A DNA stretch of 57,301 nt from an uncultured Clostridia bacterium (GTDB taxonomy: Bacteria; Bacillota; Clostridia; Christensenellales; Borkfalkiaceae). Positions 27,794-36,536 of the stretch are shown here, piece after piece. The notes under the pieces were generated by a model that saw nothing but the letters and a program-made list of their open reading frames with translations, was not told the DNA's origin and made no database searches. The position numbers and the translations under genes are program-made. The first letter of the stretch is position 1. Each line of letters opens with the position of its first letter. The stretch covers positions 1 to 57,301 of the forward strand of contig CALVLT010000011.1 of the NCBI GenBank assembly GCA_944340905.1. Direction: 5' to 3'.

Positions 27794-28645
27794 TCAAAGA
27801 AGTGCGCCGTGCAAAGTAAATTTCTGCATGGCGGAGAGCGCACAGAGCTGTCCGGCGCGGCGTTCCTCCTCCCGCAGGGCGGTGAACGCGTAAAAGACGA
27901 GCGAAAAAACTGCCAGCACGACCGTGATAATGACCGTAGGAAGATTCCAGAGATCGGCAAAAGCCCCGTAGCCCAGCGTGGGAACGATGGTGCCGCCGAA
28001 ATTATAGACGGCGTGGAGAAACGTACACAGCGCGATGCTGCCCGTGCGCATCAGGACGACGGCCAGCATGCACCCGATCAGAAAGGAATACCCGACCTGC
28101 AACACCGTCGCGCCCACCGCGGCGCCAGAAAACAAGTTCAGAAGATGCGTCATGCCGAACAGGGCAGAGGAAAGCAGTACGGCGGAAAATCTTGCACGCA
28201 CCCCCGTTCCGAACCGCTGCAGCAGAAGGGGAAACATGATCGCGCGGAACGCAAGTTCTTCAAACGCCGCCACAAACAGACACTGCAGCGCAAACGCAAG
28301 GACGGCCGTCCCCTGCGCCGTGACAACGGCGCTGCCCGTTGCGAGCGCGATGACGGGAGCATTGTTGAGCGCCACGAGCAGCGCAGGCAGCGCGCTCAGC
28401 CATGCCGCGGCGCCCTGTCTCCGGCGCGGCGCATCGGAAAAGCCAAGCTGTACATACAAAAACAGCATGATTGCCGCGGCGAGCGCGCGGCAAACCGCCA
28501 TGCCGGCAATATCCGCCATGCGGGGATCGTCCGTCAGAAGGCTTCCGATCTGCCCGCTCGGCAGGCTCGCAAGCCCGATCGCGAACAGATAGATGATGAA
28601 CACCGCACCGAGCGGATCCTTTCGCAAAAACAACAATCCCCTCAT
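27794..28645 (-). CDS. CPBP-family intramembrane metalloprotease
   Basis: The ~283-residue polytopic membrane protein carries the three signatures of the CAAX/CPBP (Abi) family: EELAFRA (EExxxR), FGMTHLLN (FxxxH) and HAVYNFGG (HxxxN). The family includes prenyl-protein proteases and bacterial immunity or maturation proteases; the substrate is unknown here. The start is placed at ATG 28645, six nt after a TATAAT box with a -35 box (TTTACT) 17 nt further up, so the mRNA looks leaderless. The frame is open upstream but only through the promoter. It is a single-gene unit divergent from the Lgt-family gene and separated from the AraC gene by a strong terminator. Confidence 0.85.
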   Translation of the reverse strand: MRGLLFLRKDPLGAVFIIYLFAIGLASLPSGQIGSLLTDDPRMADIAGMAVCRALAAAIMLFLYVQLGFSDAPRRRQGAAAWLSALPALLVALNNAPVIALATGSAVVTAQGTAVLAFALQCLFVAAFEELAFRAIMFPLLLQRFGTGVRARFSAVLLSSALFGMTHLLNLFSGAAVGATVLQVGYSFLIGCMLAVVLMRTGSIALCTFLHAVYNFGGTIVPTLGYGAFADLWNLPTVIITVVLAVFSLVFYAFTALREEERRAGQLCALSAMQKFTLHGALL

Positions 28646-28651
28646 GCCCGC

Positions 28652-28680
28652 ATTATACCCGCAAGCCGTGAAAAAGTAAA
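28652..28680 (-). promoter_or_regulatory. Promoter of the CPBP protease, leaderless type
   Basis: Minus-strand TTTACT (28675-28680), 17 nt and TATAAT (28652-28657), six nt before ATG 28645. Confidence 0.65.
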
Positions 28681-28702
28681 GTGTTTTTTCATACATGTCT
28701 CC

Positions 28703-28731
28703 TTGACAAGCCCTGATCCGCGTGCTATACT
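28703..28731 (+). promoter_or_regulatory. Promoter of the Lgt-family gene
   Basis: TTGACA (28703-28708), 17 nt and TATACT (28726-28731). AAAGGACAGG then precedes ATG 28755. Confidence 0.75.
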
Positions 28732-28754
28732 TGAAAAAAGGACAGGTTTTACGC

Positions 28755-29528
28755 ATGTTTCCCGATATTACGTTTTTAGGCCTCGAACTCTATGACTGGT
28801 GCATCATTGCGGGCGTTGTACTCGCGCTGGTCGTTGCGCGCGTCTATTCCGATCTGCTGAAAATCCCCGCGCGGTTACAAAATCTGGTATACGTTACCGC
28901 AATTGTTGCCATCGCCGCGGGGCTTGGGGGCGCCATACTCTTTCAGTCCATCTACAATTGGATCGAAACGGGCGTATTTGAATGGCGGGGCATGACGTTT
29001 TACGGCGGGCTCATCTGCGGGGCGATCATCTTTTTGGTGGGGTACTTTCCCGTCGGCAAAAAAATTTGCGGCGACATGCCGAAAGAGTACTTTCCGCAGG
29101 TCGCCGGCATGGCCGCCTGCGCGATCGCCATTGCGCATTGCGTCGGACGCATCGGATGTCTGTTCGCCGGGTGCTGTTACGGCCGTCCCACCGATGCCTG
29201 GTACGGCATCTATCTGCCCGCCGTGGGCGAAAAGGTGATCCCCACGCAGCTGTTTGAAAGCATCTTCCTGTTCTGCCTGTTCATCGTACTGACCGTCCTG
29301 CTGTTCAAAACGAAGGTTTCACCGCTGGGCGTCTATCTCACCGCCTACGCCGTGTTCCGGTTCTGCATTGAATTCGTGCGCGACGACGACCGCGGCCAGT
29401 TCGTCGGCGCGCTCTCCCCTTCGCAGTTCTGGTCCATTCTGCTCTTTGTGATCGGCGTGTGCGTCATCATTCTCCCCTACCTTCTGAAATACCTGAAGGG
29501 CAGGCGCAACAAGTCCGACCCCGCCTGA
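28755..29528 (+). CDS. Lgt-family protein (prolipoprotein diacylglyceryl transferase-like)
   Basis: The 257-residue multi-pass membrane protein matches the Lgt fold: WRGMTFYGGLICG near residue 77, the signature region HCVGRIGCLFAGCCYGR near 130, and FRFCIEFVRDDDRGQF near 205 with the conserved Arg. Lgt attaches diacylglycerol to the lipobox cysteine; the window encodes at least five lipoproteins that need this step. The usual Asn of the GRIGN signature is Cys here, and the following loop is GCCYG. This variant is frequent in Lgt-like proteins of clostridia, so function as the housekeeping enzyme is likely but not certain. No lspA is adjacent. The start is fixed by its promoter and SD site. 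Confidence 0.78.
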   Translation: MFPDITFLGLELYDWCIIAGVVLALVVARVYSDLLKIPARLQNLVYVTAIVAIAAGLGGAILFQSIYNWIETGVFEWRGMTFYGGLICGAIIFLVGYFPVGKKICGDMPKEYFPQVAGMAACAIAIAHCVGRIGCLFAGCCYGRPTDAWYGIYLPAVGEKVIPTQLFESIFLFCLFIVLTVLLFKTKVSPLGVYLTAYAVFRFCIEFVRDDDRGQFVGALSPSQFWSILLFVIGVCVIILPYLLKYLKGRRNKSDPA

Positions 29529-29567
29529 GCGCCCCGCCGCGCAAAAGTTTTTTCCGTATTACATCTC

Positions 29568-29603
29568 AAAAATCCCGACGCAAGAGAATACGTCGGGATT
29601 TTT
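29568..29603. terminator. Bidirectional terminator
   Basis: A perfect 13-bp stem (AAAAATCCCGACG / CGTCGGGATTTTT) with a 10-nt loop lies between the Lgt-family gene (ends 29528) and the convergent surface-protein gene (ends 29612). Confidence 0.9.
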
Positions 29604-29611
29604 CATTGGTT

Positions 29612-31486
29612 TTATTTGTTCCTGCGCGACTTTCTGAGCCTCAGGCAAACGCCCAGCCCTGCAACGCCTGCAGCAAGCGCCAGGAATCCGATGCCTGCAC
29701 CGGAGATCGAACCGCCGCATCCGCCTGATCCGGAATCAGAAGGCGTACCGGATTCGTTGCCGGAATCGACCGCCGTAACCGTGATGGATTGCGGCGTTTT
29801 CTTGCGCTGGTAGTCGATCACGACCGACGTATCTCCCACGGCGAGCACGTCTTTACTGACGGTATAGTCTGTGATCTCAGCCTCTTTGCCGCTTTCATAT
29901 ACCGCAATGACGACCATGCCCGTCCTATCGAAGGATTCTCCCGCGACATACGTCGTCTTTGTGGGCGGCGTTTCGATCCGGATGCTTACGACCGTATCCG
30001 CAACAGCAGTGACTTCAACCGTTTTTGTAATGATTTCTCCCCCATACTCCGCAGTATATATGATGACATATGTTCCTGCCGTCTGAACGGTGAAAGCCCC
30101 TTCCGGAGCATCGACCGGCGACCCGTTCAGAGTAACGGACACATCGATGGAAATATCCTGCACCTCTTCACCGTTATCCATCAGAACAGCCCCGGGAAGA
30201 ACGACCTCCTCCCCCTCATAGACCTTTGCTGCGGGCATGCCGTCAAGCGCGATATAAGGCAGTTCATCAACGGTGATGTCTGCCGTACGCACGGTGACAT
30301 TGCCTTTGACGGTAACAAAGGTGAGAGCAAGCGTGTAATCGCCCGCCTCGGGCATCGTAAAGGAGATAGCGGCCTGGCCCGCCTTGCCCCAACTGTCCTT
30401 GTGCAACGTATCGGAGACCACACTGCCATCCTGTCTGGAGAGCGTCACACGGATACCGCTGTTTGTTTCCTCTCCTTTTGCTCCGTCCGAATTCCAGCCG
30501 ATGTCACCCATCAGCCCCAGATGGATCAGAGCATACACGGCCGGATCGTTTTCGGGCGCCGCAGTATTGACGGCCGCATCGTTTGCCGCAACGCTGACCA
30601 ATTCAAAGGTATAGGTCTCTCCTTTTAAAAAGTTGCTCTCACGCATTTTGAGCGAAGAAACGTTGAAACTGTCGGAAACGGTCAGCGCACCGTCTTTCAG
30701 GCATAGGTCCTGTCCGTTGAGTTCTTTGAGGACGACTTTCGTCGACGTGACCCCTGCCGTCTCCCATTCATGCCTCACCGCCTGCACGCGCGTGATCTCC
30801 TCCACAGTGATGGCAGAGAGCGCGGCATCGAACTGTCCGTCATCCGCTACCGCTTGGTAGGAGACAGCGGGTTCCGCTCCGTCGGTGTCTACGATATCGG
30901 CATACCAGCCCTTTTCAAGATCAAATCCAAGCCTGACGCCGCTGCCTTCTTCCATGCAGGACTTCGGAAGCTGAATCGAAGAAAGAGATTCGCTTCCGAC
31001 GGAAAAGTCGGCGCTCACATAGTTGTTATTATCATAGGAGTCTCCCCATATCGTAACGGCGGCAATTGTCGAACTTGCATTCATCAGATTGATGGTCATC
31101 TTGCGAACATATGCCGTATCGTCCGCCGTATCGGCTCTGTTGTAATAGGGGATGCCGAACACCATCTCAAAGCGCGCGCCGTCTGCAACGGACATGGGGC
31201 CGTTGATGAGGTTCATTGCGTTGCTGTTCGTACCCTCGATGACAACACCGTTCCCGGTATAGGTGACGCTGCCCGCATTGCTCCAATAATCGAACATCTG
31301 CTTCCACGGGTTACTGCTCACTGTGCCCGCGTTGAGCGTCTCCGCAGTGAGCGTAACGGATGCAGGAGCATTGTCCGCCGCCTGCGCCTGTGCGGACAGT
31401 CCTTGTACGCTGTCCACGCCGATGGTGCCGCCCGCCAACAATGCGCAGGCAAGCATAGTGCTTACAAACATGCTTTTCACTTTCAT
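29612..31486 (-). CDS. Secreted surface protein with Ig-like domains and GGCGG-TM tail
   Basis: This 624-residue protein has a signal peptide (hydrophobic ~8-24, likely cleavage after QAQAA near 37). A first beta-sandwich region (~45-230) precedes a segment with LKELNGQDLC (~255) that is shared with the neighbouring 495-residue lipoprotein. Ig-like domains follow, the last of Big_3/Big_4 type (TKTTYVAGESFDRTGMVVIAV). The C-terminus is GSGGCGGSI, a hydrophobic helix and RKSRRNK, which should anchor it in the membrane or wall. It is the last gene of the leftward operon that starts with the AraC-hydrolase fusion. GGGAG precedes ATG 31486. Its ligand is unknown; carbohydrate binding is inferred from the operon. 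Confidence 0.75.
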   Translation of the reverse strand: MKVKSMFVSTMLACALLAGGTIGVDSVQGLSAQAQAADNAPASVTLTAETLNAGTVSSNPWKQMFDYWSNAGSVTYTGNGVVIEGTNSNAMNLINGPMSVADGARFEMVFGIPYYNRADTADDTAYVRKMTINLMNASSTIAAVTIWGDSYDNNNYVSADFSVGSESLSSIQLPKSCMEEGSGVRLGFDLEKGWYADIVDTDGAEPAVSYQAVADDGQFDAALSAITVEEITRVQAVRHEWETAGVTSTKVVLKELNGQDLCLKDGALTVSDSFNVSSLKMRESNFLKGETYTFELVSVAANDAAVNTAAPENDPAVYALIHLGLMGDIGWNSDGAKGEETNSGIRVTLSRQDGSVVSDTLHKDSWGKAGQAAISFTMPEAGDYTLALTFVTVKGNVTVRTADITVDELPYIALDGMPAAKVYEGEEVVLPGAVLMDNGEEVQDISIDVSVTLNGSPVDAPEGAFTVQTAGTYVIIYTAEYGGEIITKTVEVTAVADTVVSIRIETPPTKTTYVAGESFDRTGMVVIAVYESGKEAEITDYTVSKDVLAVGDTSVVIDYQRKKTPQSITVTAVDSGNESGTPSDSGSGGCGGSISGAGIGFLALAAGVAGLGVCLRLRKSRRNK

Positions 31487-31506
31487 ACCATTTCTCCCCT
31501 TTTTTA

Positions 31507-32994
31507 TTATGATACGGTGACGCGCCAGACGCGCTCATCCGTTCCGTCCGCACTTTCCGAAGTATATGTAATAATGTAAATTCCGTTGCGATCGAAGGTG
31601 ATCGTTCCCTCTTCGCTGATTTCGACCTCCATTGCCAGCGGATCCTCCACGGTGACGGTATATGTGTAAGCATTGCCGCTTGCATCGGTGCGTTCCCCGT
31701 CCGCATTGGTCACATACGCCGAAGGCAGCCTGAAGGTGGATCCGCGCGATGCCGTTGCGGGGATGTCCCCTTCTATGTTGATGCGATAGGTATCCGCCGC
31801 CGTAAAGGTGCGCTCGGGCGAGGTGTACTCATTCCCGCTCTCGTCGCGCACGACCACCCTGACCTTGTATTCGCCCGCCGCGCCGATGGAAAATGCAAGC
31901 CCTTCCGTTGTGGTCACGCTGCCGTCGGGCGCCGTGATGACAAGCGAATAACTCAGGTTTTTCCAGGAGAGCACGTCAGTCGCAAAGGAGGAATAGAGCA
32001 CCGTGTCCCTGCCCGCCTCCGATGCCTCGTTGGTCTTGACCTCATACGTATAATCGGTGTATGCGGCAAGACTCTTGCCCTCCACAAGCTCGGGCGGAGC
32101 GATATAGGGCGCGCAGTCATCCTTGATGCGCCCGTCCGCCGTACACAGGTTCTGTCCGTTGATCTCTTTGAGCACAAAGCAGGAGGACGCCTCGAATCCG
32201 GTCATGCCCTCGTTGACAAGGTCCTCGCGCGTCTTGCCCGAGAAACGAAACACCGCACTGACAGACTGAACGTCTGCAAACAGTTCCTTCATGCCGTCGA
32301 TGACCTTCTTGTCCGTCTCCTTCGTTTCGTCGAGCAGAGGTACAAGCGTTTCGCCGTCCCCGTCCACATAGCTCTGAAAGAGGTTTTCTTTGTCGAACAC
32401 CACGGTAAAGGGCATGGAGGCGCGCATGTTGCCCGTGACCTTCTTCCCGTCCGCATAAGGATACGTTGCCGCTTCTTCCGCAAAGGAAGTATCGTAGGTC
32501 GCCGATTCGCCGTTCAGGCGGTATGTGATGCGGCTGGAAACGCACACGGCGTCTGGCGAACGCTCTGCCCACAGGCGCAGCTGCGCGGTGGGCCTCTCCG
32601 TTGTCTGTCCGATCAGAAGAATATCCACGCATGTCTTGGTGTGCATATTCACACCTGTGACAAGATAGTCCTCGCTGTCTTCTTCAAAGGTGGGCAGCGC
32701 AAACGTGCACGACAGTTTCTCCCCGTCCAGAATGGGGAAACGCATCTTGGAACATGCAGCCTTGAGGTTCTGGATGCCCTCCATCATCAGCCCGTCCGCC
32801 GTGGGCGTGATCTCGAAAATGTTCTCGTGCGCGTATTCGTTCATCAAAGTGAGGTCCATTTCGACCTTCCCGTCCGAGGGAGTCTCTCCCCCGTTCTCTC
32901 CCGTAGAGGCGGAAGGATTTTCCGCACACGCCGCAAACGGGAACGCAGCGCACAGCGCCAGCAACAGCGCCGTCATTGTTTTCCATCCTTTCAT
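31507..32994 (-). CDS. Ig-domain lipoprotein
   Basis: The 495-residue lipoprotein has lipobox FAAC (Cys22). Residues ~50-250 form a beta-sandwich similar in layout to the N-terminus of the protein encoded downstream. LKEINGQNLCTADGRI (~275) parallels LKELNGQDLCLKDGAL of that protein, so the two are diverged paralogues. The C-terminus carries Ig-like domains (AGEYKVRVVVRDESGNEY, FDRNGIYIITYTSESADG). No catalytic motif is seen. AAGGGG lies in the last codons of the upstream hydrolase gene and the start is 6 nt after that stop, indicating translational coupling. It is probably a surface glycan-binding component of this locus. Confidence 0.72.
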   Translation of the reverse strand: MKGWKTMTALLLALCAAFPFAACAENPSASTGENGGETPSDGKVEMDLTLMNEYAHENIFEITPTADGLMMEGIQNLKAACSKMRFPILDGEKLSCTFALPTFEEDSEDYLVTGVNMHTKTCVDILLIGQTTERPTAQLRLWAERSPDAVCVSSRITYRLNGESATYDTSFAEEAATYPYADGKKVTGNMRASMPFTVVFDKENLFQSYVDGDGETLVPLLDETKETDKKVIDGMKELFADVQSVSAVFRFSGKTREDLVNEGMTGFEASSCFVLKEINGQNLCTADGRIKDDCAPYIAPPELVEGKSLAAYTDYTYEVKTNEASEAGRDTVLYSSFATDVLSWKNLSYSLVITAPDGSVTTTEGLAFSIGAAGEYKVRVVVRDESGNEYTSPERTFTAADTYRINIEGDIPATASRGSTFRLPSAYVTNADGERTDASGNAYTYTVTVEDPLAMEVEISEEGTITFDRNGIYIITYTSESADGTDERVWRVTVS

Positions 32995-33000
32995 ACCATG

Positions 33001-34653
33001 TCACCCCTTAAAAAGTTCTGTATTCGACTGCAGCGCGCCCTCCGTCGAAAGGACGGGGATGCGCCATACGCCTTCGCCGCCGAGCGAAATCGTGTTGTTC
33101 TCCAATGCGCGCGTCTCCTGCGACTCCCACGCGCCGCCAACAAAGCTCCCACGCTCCGCCTGTCCGAACGTGCCGTTCCCCAGCGTGAGCGTTGCCTCCC
33201 CCGACGCATAGACGTACACGTACCCGTCCTGCACGATGGCAAAGCCCTTGGCGCCCTGCGTCGTCGTGAAGGTAAAGGAGACCGAAGTGGTATTCACCGT
33301 CTTGCTCCACGTCTCCCGCCCCGTGGAACTGTCCACATTGAACGCCGCAAAGTCGGCAGGGTTGACGCTTGCGGCAACCGGAGATACCGCCCTGAGCGCA
33401 AAGCACATGCTGCGGATCGCCTGTGTGTAGGAGTAATCCTCCAGCGTGTAGGCATCGATGATGCCCTGCGAGTAGCCGCCTTCGTCAAACGCTTTGGGCG
33501 AGGCAAGTTCATAGAGGATATAGCCGCAGTTGAGCGAGATGCTCAACAAAATTTCCCCGTCGCCGTTGACATAGGTTCCCTCGCCCGTGGTGCCCGTTCT
33601 GCCGTTTTCGGCAATGTGCGTGAAATTCTGCGGCAGCTGCGCCTGATAATACTGAATGGACGTCTTGAGATCGGTCAGGTTATTGAAGTAGGGATCGAAC
33701 CCCACGGCATCCAGACTCTCAAGGGCATACAGCTGCTGTGCCCGCTCGATGGGCGAAGGGCCGGGCGAGCTGAGATCGGCGCAGGCGGGGCGCAGAAGAT
33801 TGGTGCGCGTGATCACCTGATAGGGCGAGGATTTGAATGCCTTTGCGCAGTTCTCCATCGCCGTGCAGACGGTGTTCCACGCCTCGTCTTTGGTGAGCTT
33901 TTTCCCGTTCAGGCTGACGTCGTACGCGTCCAGCCGCACCTCCGGAAAGGCGTCCGCTTCGTTGTACACCTGCACGCCGATGAGCACTTTGGGGAAGGAG
34001 CGCGCCTCCTCCCAGGCATAGATGTGCGCCATGAGCGCCTCCACCACCTTGCGCTCCCGTTCCATGAAGGTCTCGTCGTCGATGCGCAGAAAGGTGCGTT
34101 CGCCGTAGATGGTGGAATTTTCTATGCTCGTTGCCTCCAGCCCGCCGACATACATCTGATAGCGGGGCGTCTCCTCGAAGATATAGTCGGGCAGGTGCCA
34201 CTCGTGCGAATCCCCGCACATGAGCGCCGAATACCACAAGAGTTCGATCTTGATGTCGTATTCGAGCGCATAACCGAGAATGCGGTTGATCACCGTAAAG
34301 TCATACACGTCCTTTTCCGTCTCGATGTCCGCCCAGTCGACGGAGACCGCCAGCACGTTGAACCCCAGATCGGCCGCCGCCTTGATATACTTTTCATAAT
34401 CTTCGTAGGAAGCCCTGTCGCAGTTGACGTAGGCCTCGAAACGACTCTCCGCGCCGAGATACAGAAACGGCTCCCCTCCCACGAGGAAGGTCTCCGTTCC
34501 GTCCGCATTGCGGCGGATCTCGGAGGCGATCACCGTATTCTCGGGCAGATCGTTTCCGCCGTCATCGCCGCCCCCTTCGCTGCAGCCTGCCAGCGGCGAA
34601 ACCGCGCACACGGCAGCCAAGGCAAGTGAACTCCACGTTCCCTTCTTTCTCAT
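33001..34653 (-). CDS. GH-A clan glycosidase-like lipoprotein (beta-galactosidase-type barrel)
   Basis: This ~550-residue lipoprotein (lipobox PLAGC) contains a TIM-barrel glycosidase domain: GEPFLYLGAESRFEAY at the start, LGFNVLAVSVDWADIE, an acid/base candidate in QVYNEAD (Asn-Glu) and a nucleophile candidate in HIAENGRTG. This layout matches retaining GH-A clan enzymes such as GH35/GH42-like or DUF4978-type proteins. The last ~100 residues are a small beta domain. It should act outside the cell on a glycan taken up by the ABC importer encoded upstream. ATG 34653 follows AAAGGAGG; earlier in-frame codons precede the signal peptide and are excluded. Substrate specificity is unknown. Confidence 0.75.
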   Translation of the reverse strand: MRKKGTWSSLALAAVCAVSPLAGCSEGGGDDGGNDLPENTVIASEIRRNADGTETFLVGGEPFLYLGAESRFEAYVNCDRASYEDYEKYIKAAADLGFNVLAVSVDWADIETEKDVYDFTVINRILGYALEYDIKIELLWYSALMCGDSHEWHLPDYIFEETPRYQMYVGGLEATSIENSTIYGERTFLRIDDETFMERERKVVEALMAHIYAWEEARSFPKVLIGVQVYNEADAFPEVRLDAYDVSLNGKKLTKDEAWNTVCTAMENCAKAFKSSPYQVITRTNLLRPACADLSSPGPSPIERAQQLYALESLDAVGFDPYFNNLTDLKTSIQYYQAQLPQNFTHIAENGRTGTTGEGTYVNGDGEILLSISLNCGYILYELASPKAFDEGGYSQGIIDAYTLEDYSYTQAIRSMCFALRAVSPVAASVNPADFAAFNVDSSTGRETWSKTVNTTSVSFTFTTTQGAKGFAIVQDGYVYVYASGEATLTLGNGTFGQAERGSFVGGAWESQETRALENNTISLGGEGVWRIPVLSTEGALQSNTELFKG

Positions 34654-34690
34654 CTTTTCCTCCTTTCCGCCCACAGAGCGGGAATACAAT

Positions 34691-35593
34691 TCATTCTTTG
34701 ACGCTCGTCGTCACGATGCCCTTCATGAACACCTTCTGCGCGCTGAACAGCAACACCAGAAGGGGCAGCGTGTACAGCGTGCAGCCCGCCATCTGCAGCT
34801 GTTTTTCCGTGGACGTGGTGCTGCCCGAAAACTGTCCGATGGAGAGTGCGAGCGTGAACAGACTCTTATCGGTCAGATAGATGCTCGGCCCCACGTAGTC
34901 GCTCCAGGAACCCGTCACCGCAAAAATAAGCATGGTGGCGAGGATGGGCTTCATGTTGGGAACGAGGATGCGGATCAAAATGCCGAGGCTGGAACAGCCG
35001 TCCAGCTCCGCCGCCTCGTCGATGGCTTTAGGAATGCCGCGCATGAAATTGCGCAGCATGTAGATATTGAAGGCGCTCCCGCTGATGGCGGGCAGGATGA
35101 GGGGCAGCCTGCGCACGAATTCAGAACTTGAACCGATAAAACCGAGTTCGGCAAAGATGACATAATTGGGCACCATCGTCACGATCCACGGCAGCATCAT
35201 GGTGGATAACAGCAACAGGAAGAACGGCTCGGTATACTTATTTTTGAACCGCGCGAACCCGTATGCCACGAGCACGGACGACGCCATCTGCAGCAGCGTC
35301 GACGTGCACAGGATCAGCATCGTGTTGCCCAGCGCGTTCCAGAAATCCATCACGCGCATCGCCTCCGCATAGTTGCCGATATTGGCAAAGCTGGGCGCGA
35401 CGAGCGGCCAGGAGGTGACGGTATCCGAAGTCGTCTGCAGCGATCCGTACACCATGAACAAAAAGGGAACAAAGAAGATCACCGAAAGCGCGATGGTCAC
35501 GATGTACAAGACCGTGCGCGCCGTGATGCGCCTGACGCGATATGCCGCGCTATGTACCGCTTTCCCCGGTTTGACAGCCATTCTATGCATCAT
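34691..35593 (-). CDS. Carbohydrate ABC transporter permease, MalG type
   Basis: This ~300-residue CUT1-family membrane permease has the EAA loop EAAELDGCSSLGILIRILVP and a typical tail (FSAQKVFMKGIVTTSVKE). It pairs with the MalF-type subunit encoded just upstream. The ATG at 35593 overlaps the TGA of that gene in an ATGA arrangement, so the proteins are translationally coupled. A second ATG follows immediately at 35590 and another at 35581. No ATPase gene is present in the operon. Confidence 0.9.
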   Translation of the reverse strand: MMHRMAVKPGKAVHSAAYRVRRITARTVLYIVTIALSVIFFVPFLFMVYGSLQTTSDTVTSWPLVAPSFANIGNYAEAMRVMDFWNALGNTMLILCTSTLLQMASSVLVAYGFARFKNKYTEPFFLLLLSTMMLPWIVTMVPNYVIFAELGFIGSSSEFVRRLPLILPAISGSAFNIYMLRNFMRGIPKAIDEAAELDGCSSLGILIRILVPNMKPILATMLIFAVTGSWSDYVGPSIYLTDKSLFTLALSIGQFSGSTTSTEKQLQMAGCTLYTLPLLVLLFSAQKVFMKGIVTTSVKE

Positions 35594-36519
35594 TCGTCTC
35601 CGTAATATACTTTCCTGTCCACCAGTTTGAGATAGATCAGCGTAAAGAGCATGATGATCAGAAAGATGATCCATGCCTCGGCACATGCGTAGCCCAGCGC
35701 CAGATTCCCGTTCGTCGCGTTATAGCGGGAGAGCACCGTCATCGTCATAGTGATGGTGGCATATTCGGGGTCTCCGCCCGTGAGGAGCTGTACATTGGCA
35801 TACGTCTGCAGCGCACCGATGAACCCCGTGACCGAAATAAACATCAGTCCCGAACTGATCATGGGGATCGTGATGTGCCAGAACCGCGTCATGCGCCCCG
35901 CGCCGTCGATGATGGCGGCCTCCTCCAGCTCTTTCGGTACGCCCTGCAGCGCCGCGAGTACAACGATCATCGTGGAACCGACGCTGCAGAACAGGTCAAG
36001 CGAAACCACGGTGAGCAGCGCGGTGGACTTGGAAAACAGATCGACGCCGTGAATGCCTATTGCCGCAAAGATGCGCTGCACGAGGGCGGAATCCCCCTTC
36101 AGCATGAGGATCCAGATGGCGGACGCCGCCGTGACGGGAATGAGCGAAGGCGCGTACGCCATCGTGCGGTACAGCCGCTTGCCGCGCAGGTCGTTGTTGT
36201 AGAGCAGCGCGAGCAACGTGGCGCCGAGAATGCCGCCGAACACGCGGATAAAGGCGTAGAGGAAGGTATTGCCCACCGAGCGCAGGAATACGCTGTCCTG
36301 TGTAAAGATATAGATATAGTTGCGCAGGGAAAATTCCAGCGGCTCGCTCGTCCATGTCGTGATCCTCGTCCCCCACGTAAAACCGAGCACCAGGGACAGA
36401 ACCATGGGGACAAGCGAGAAGAGGGCAAACCCGATGAGCCAGGGCGAGATGAACAGAAAGAATTTGCGCTCCTTCATCTTCTCCCGCGATGCCCTGCGCC
36501 TCGTTTGCGTCTTCACCAT
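35590..36519 (-). CDS. Carbohydrate ABC transporter permease, MalF type
   Basis: This 309-residue integral membrane protein has an N-terminal segment FFLFISPWLIGFALFSLVP and the EAA motif EEAAIIDGAGRMTRFWHITIP. With the MalG-type protein it forms the translocation channel for the cargo bound by the lipoprotein encoded upstream. GGAGG precedes ATG 36519, 17 nt after the stop of the binding-protein gene. Family assignment is firm; substrate is unknown. Confidence 0.92.
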   Translation of the reverse strand: MVKTQTRRRASREKMKERKFFLFISPWLIGFALFSLVPMVLSLVLGFTWGTRITTWTSEPLEFSLRNYIYIFTQDSVFLRSVGNTFLYAFIRVFGGILGATLLALLYNNDLRGKRLYRTMAYAPSLIPVTAASAIWILMLKGDSALVQRIFAAIGIHGVDLFSKSTALLTVVSLDLFCSVGSTMIVVLAALQGVPKELEEAAIIDGAGRMTRFWHITIPMISSGLMFISVTGFIGALQTYANVQLLTGGDPEYATITMTMTVLSRYNATNGNLALGYACAEAWIIFLIIMLFTLIYLKLVDRKVYYGDE

Positions 36520-36536
36520 ATTGTTCCTCCGAAAAG

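Noticed and set aside
32641-34629. Long plus-strand open frame opposite the GH-A lipoprotein
   Set aside because: Antisense shadow; translation shows no recognisable fold and the minus strand encodes a clear lipoprotein enzyme.
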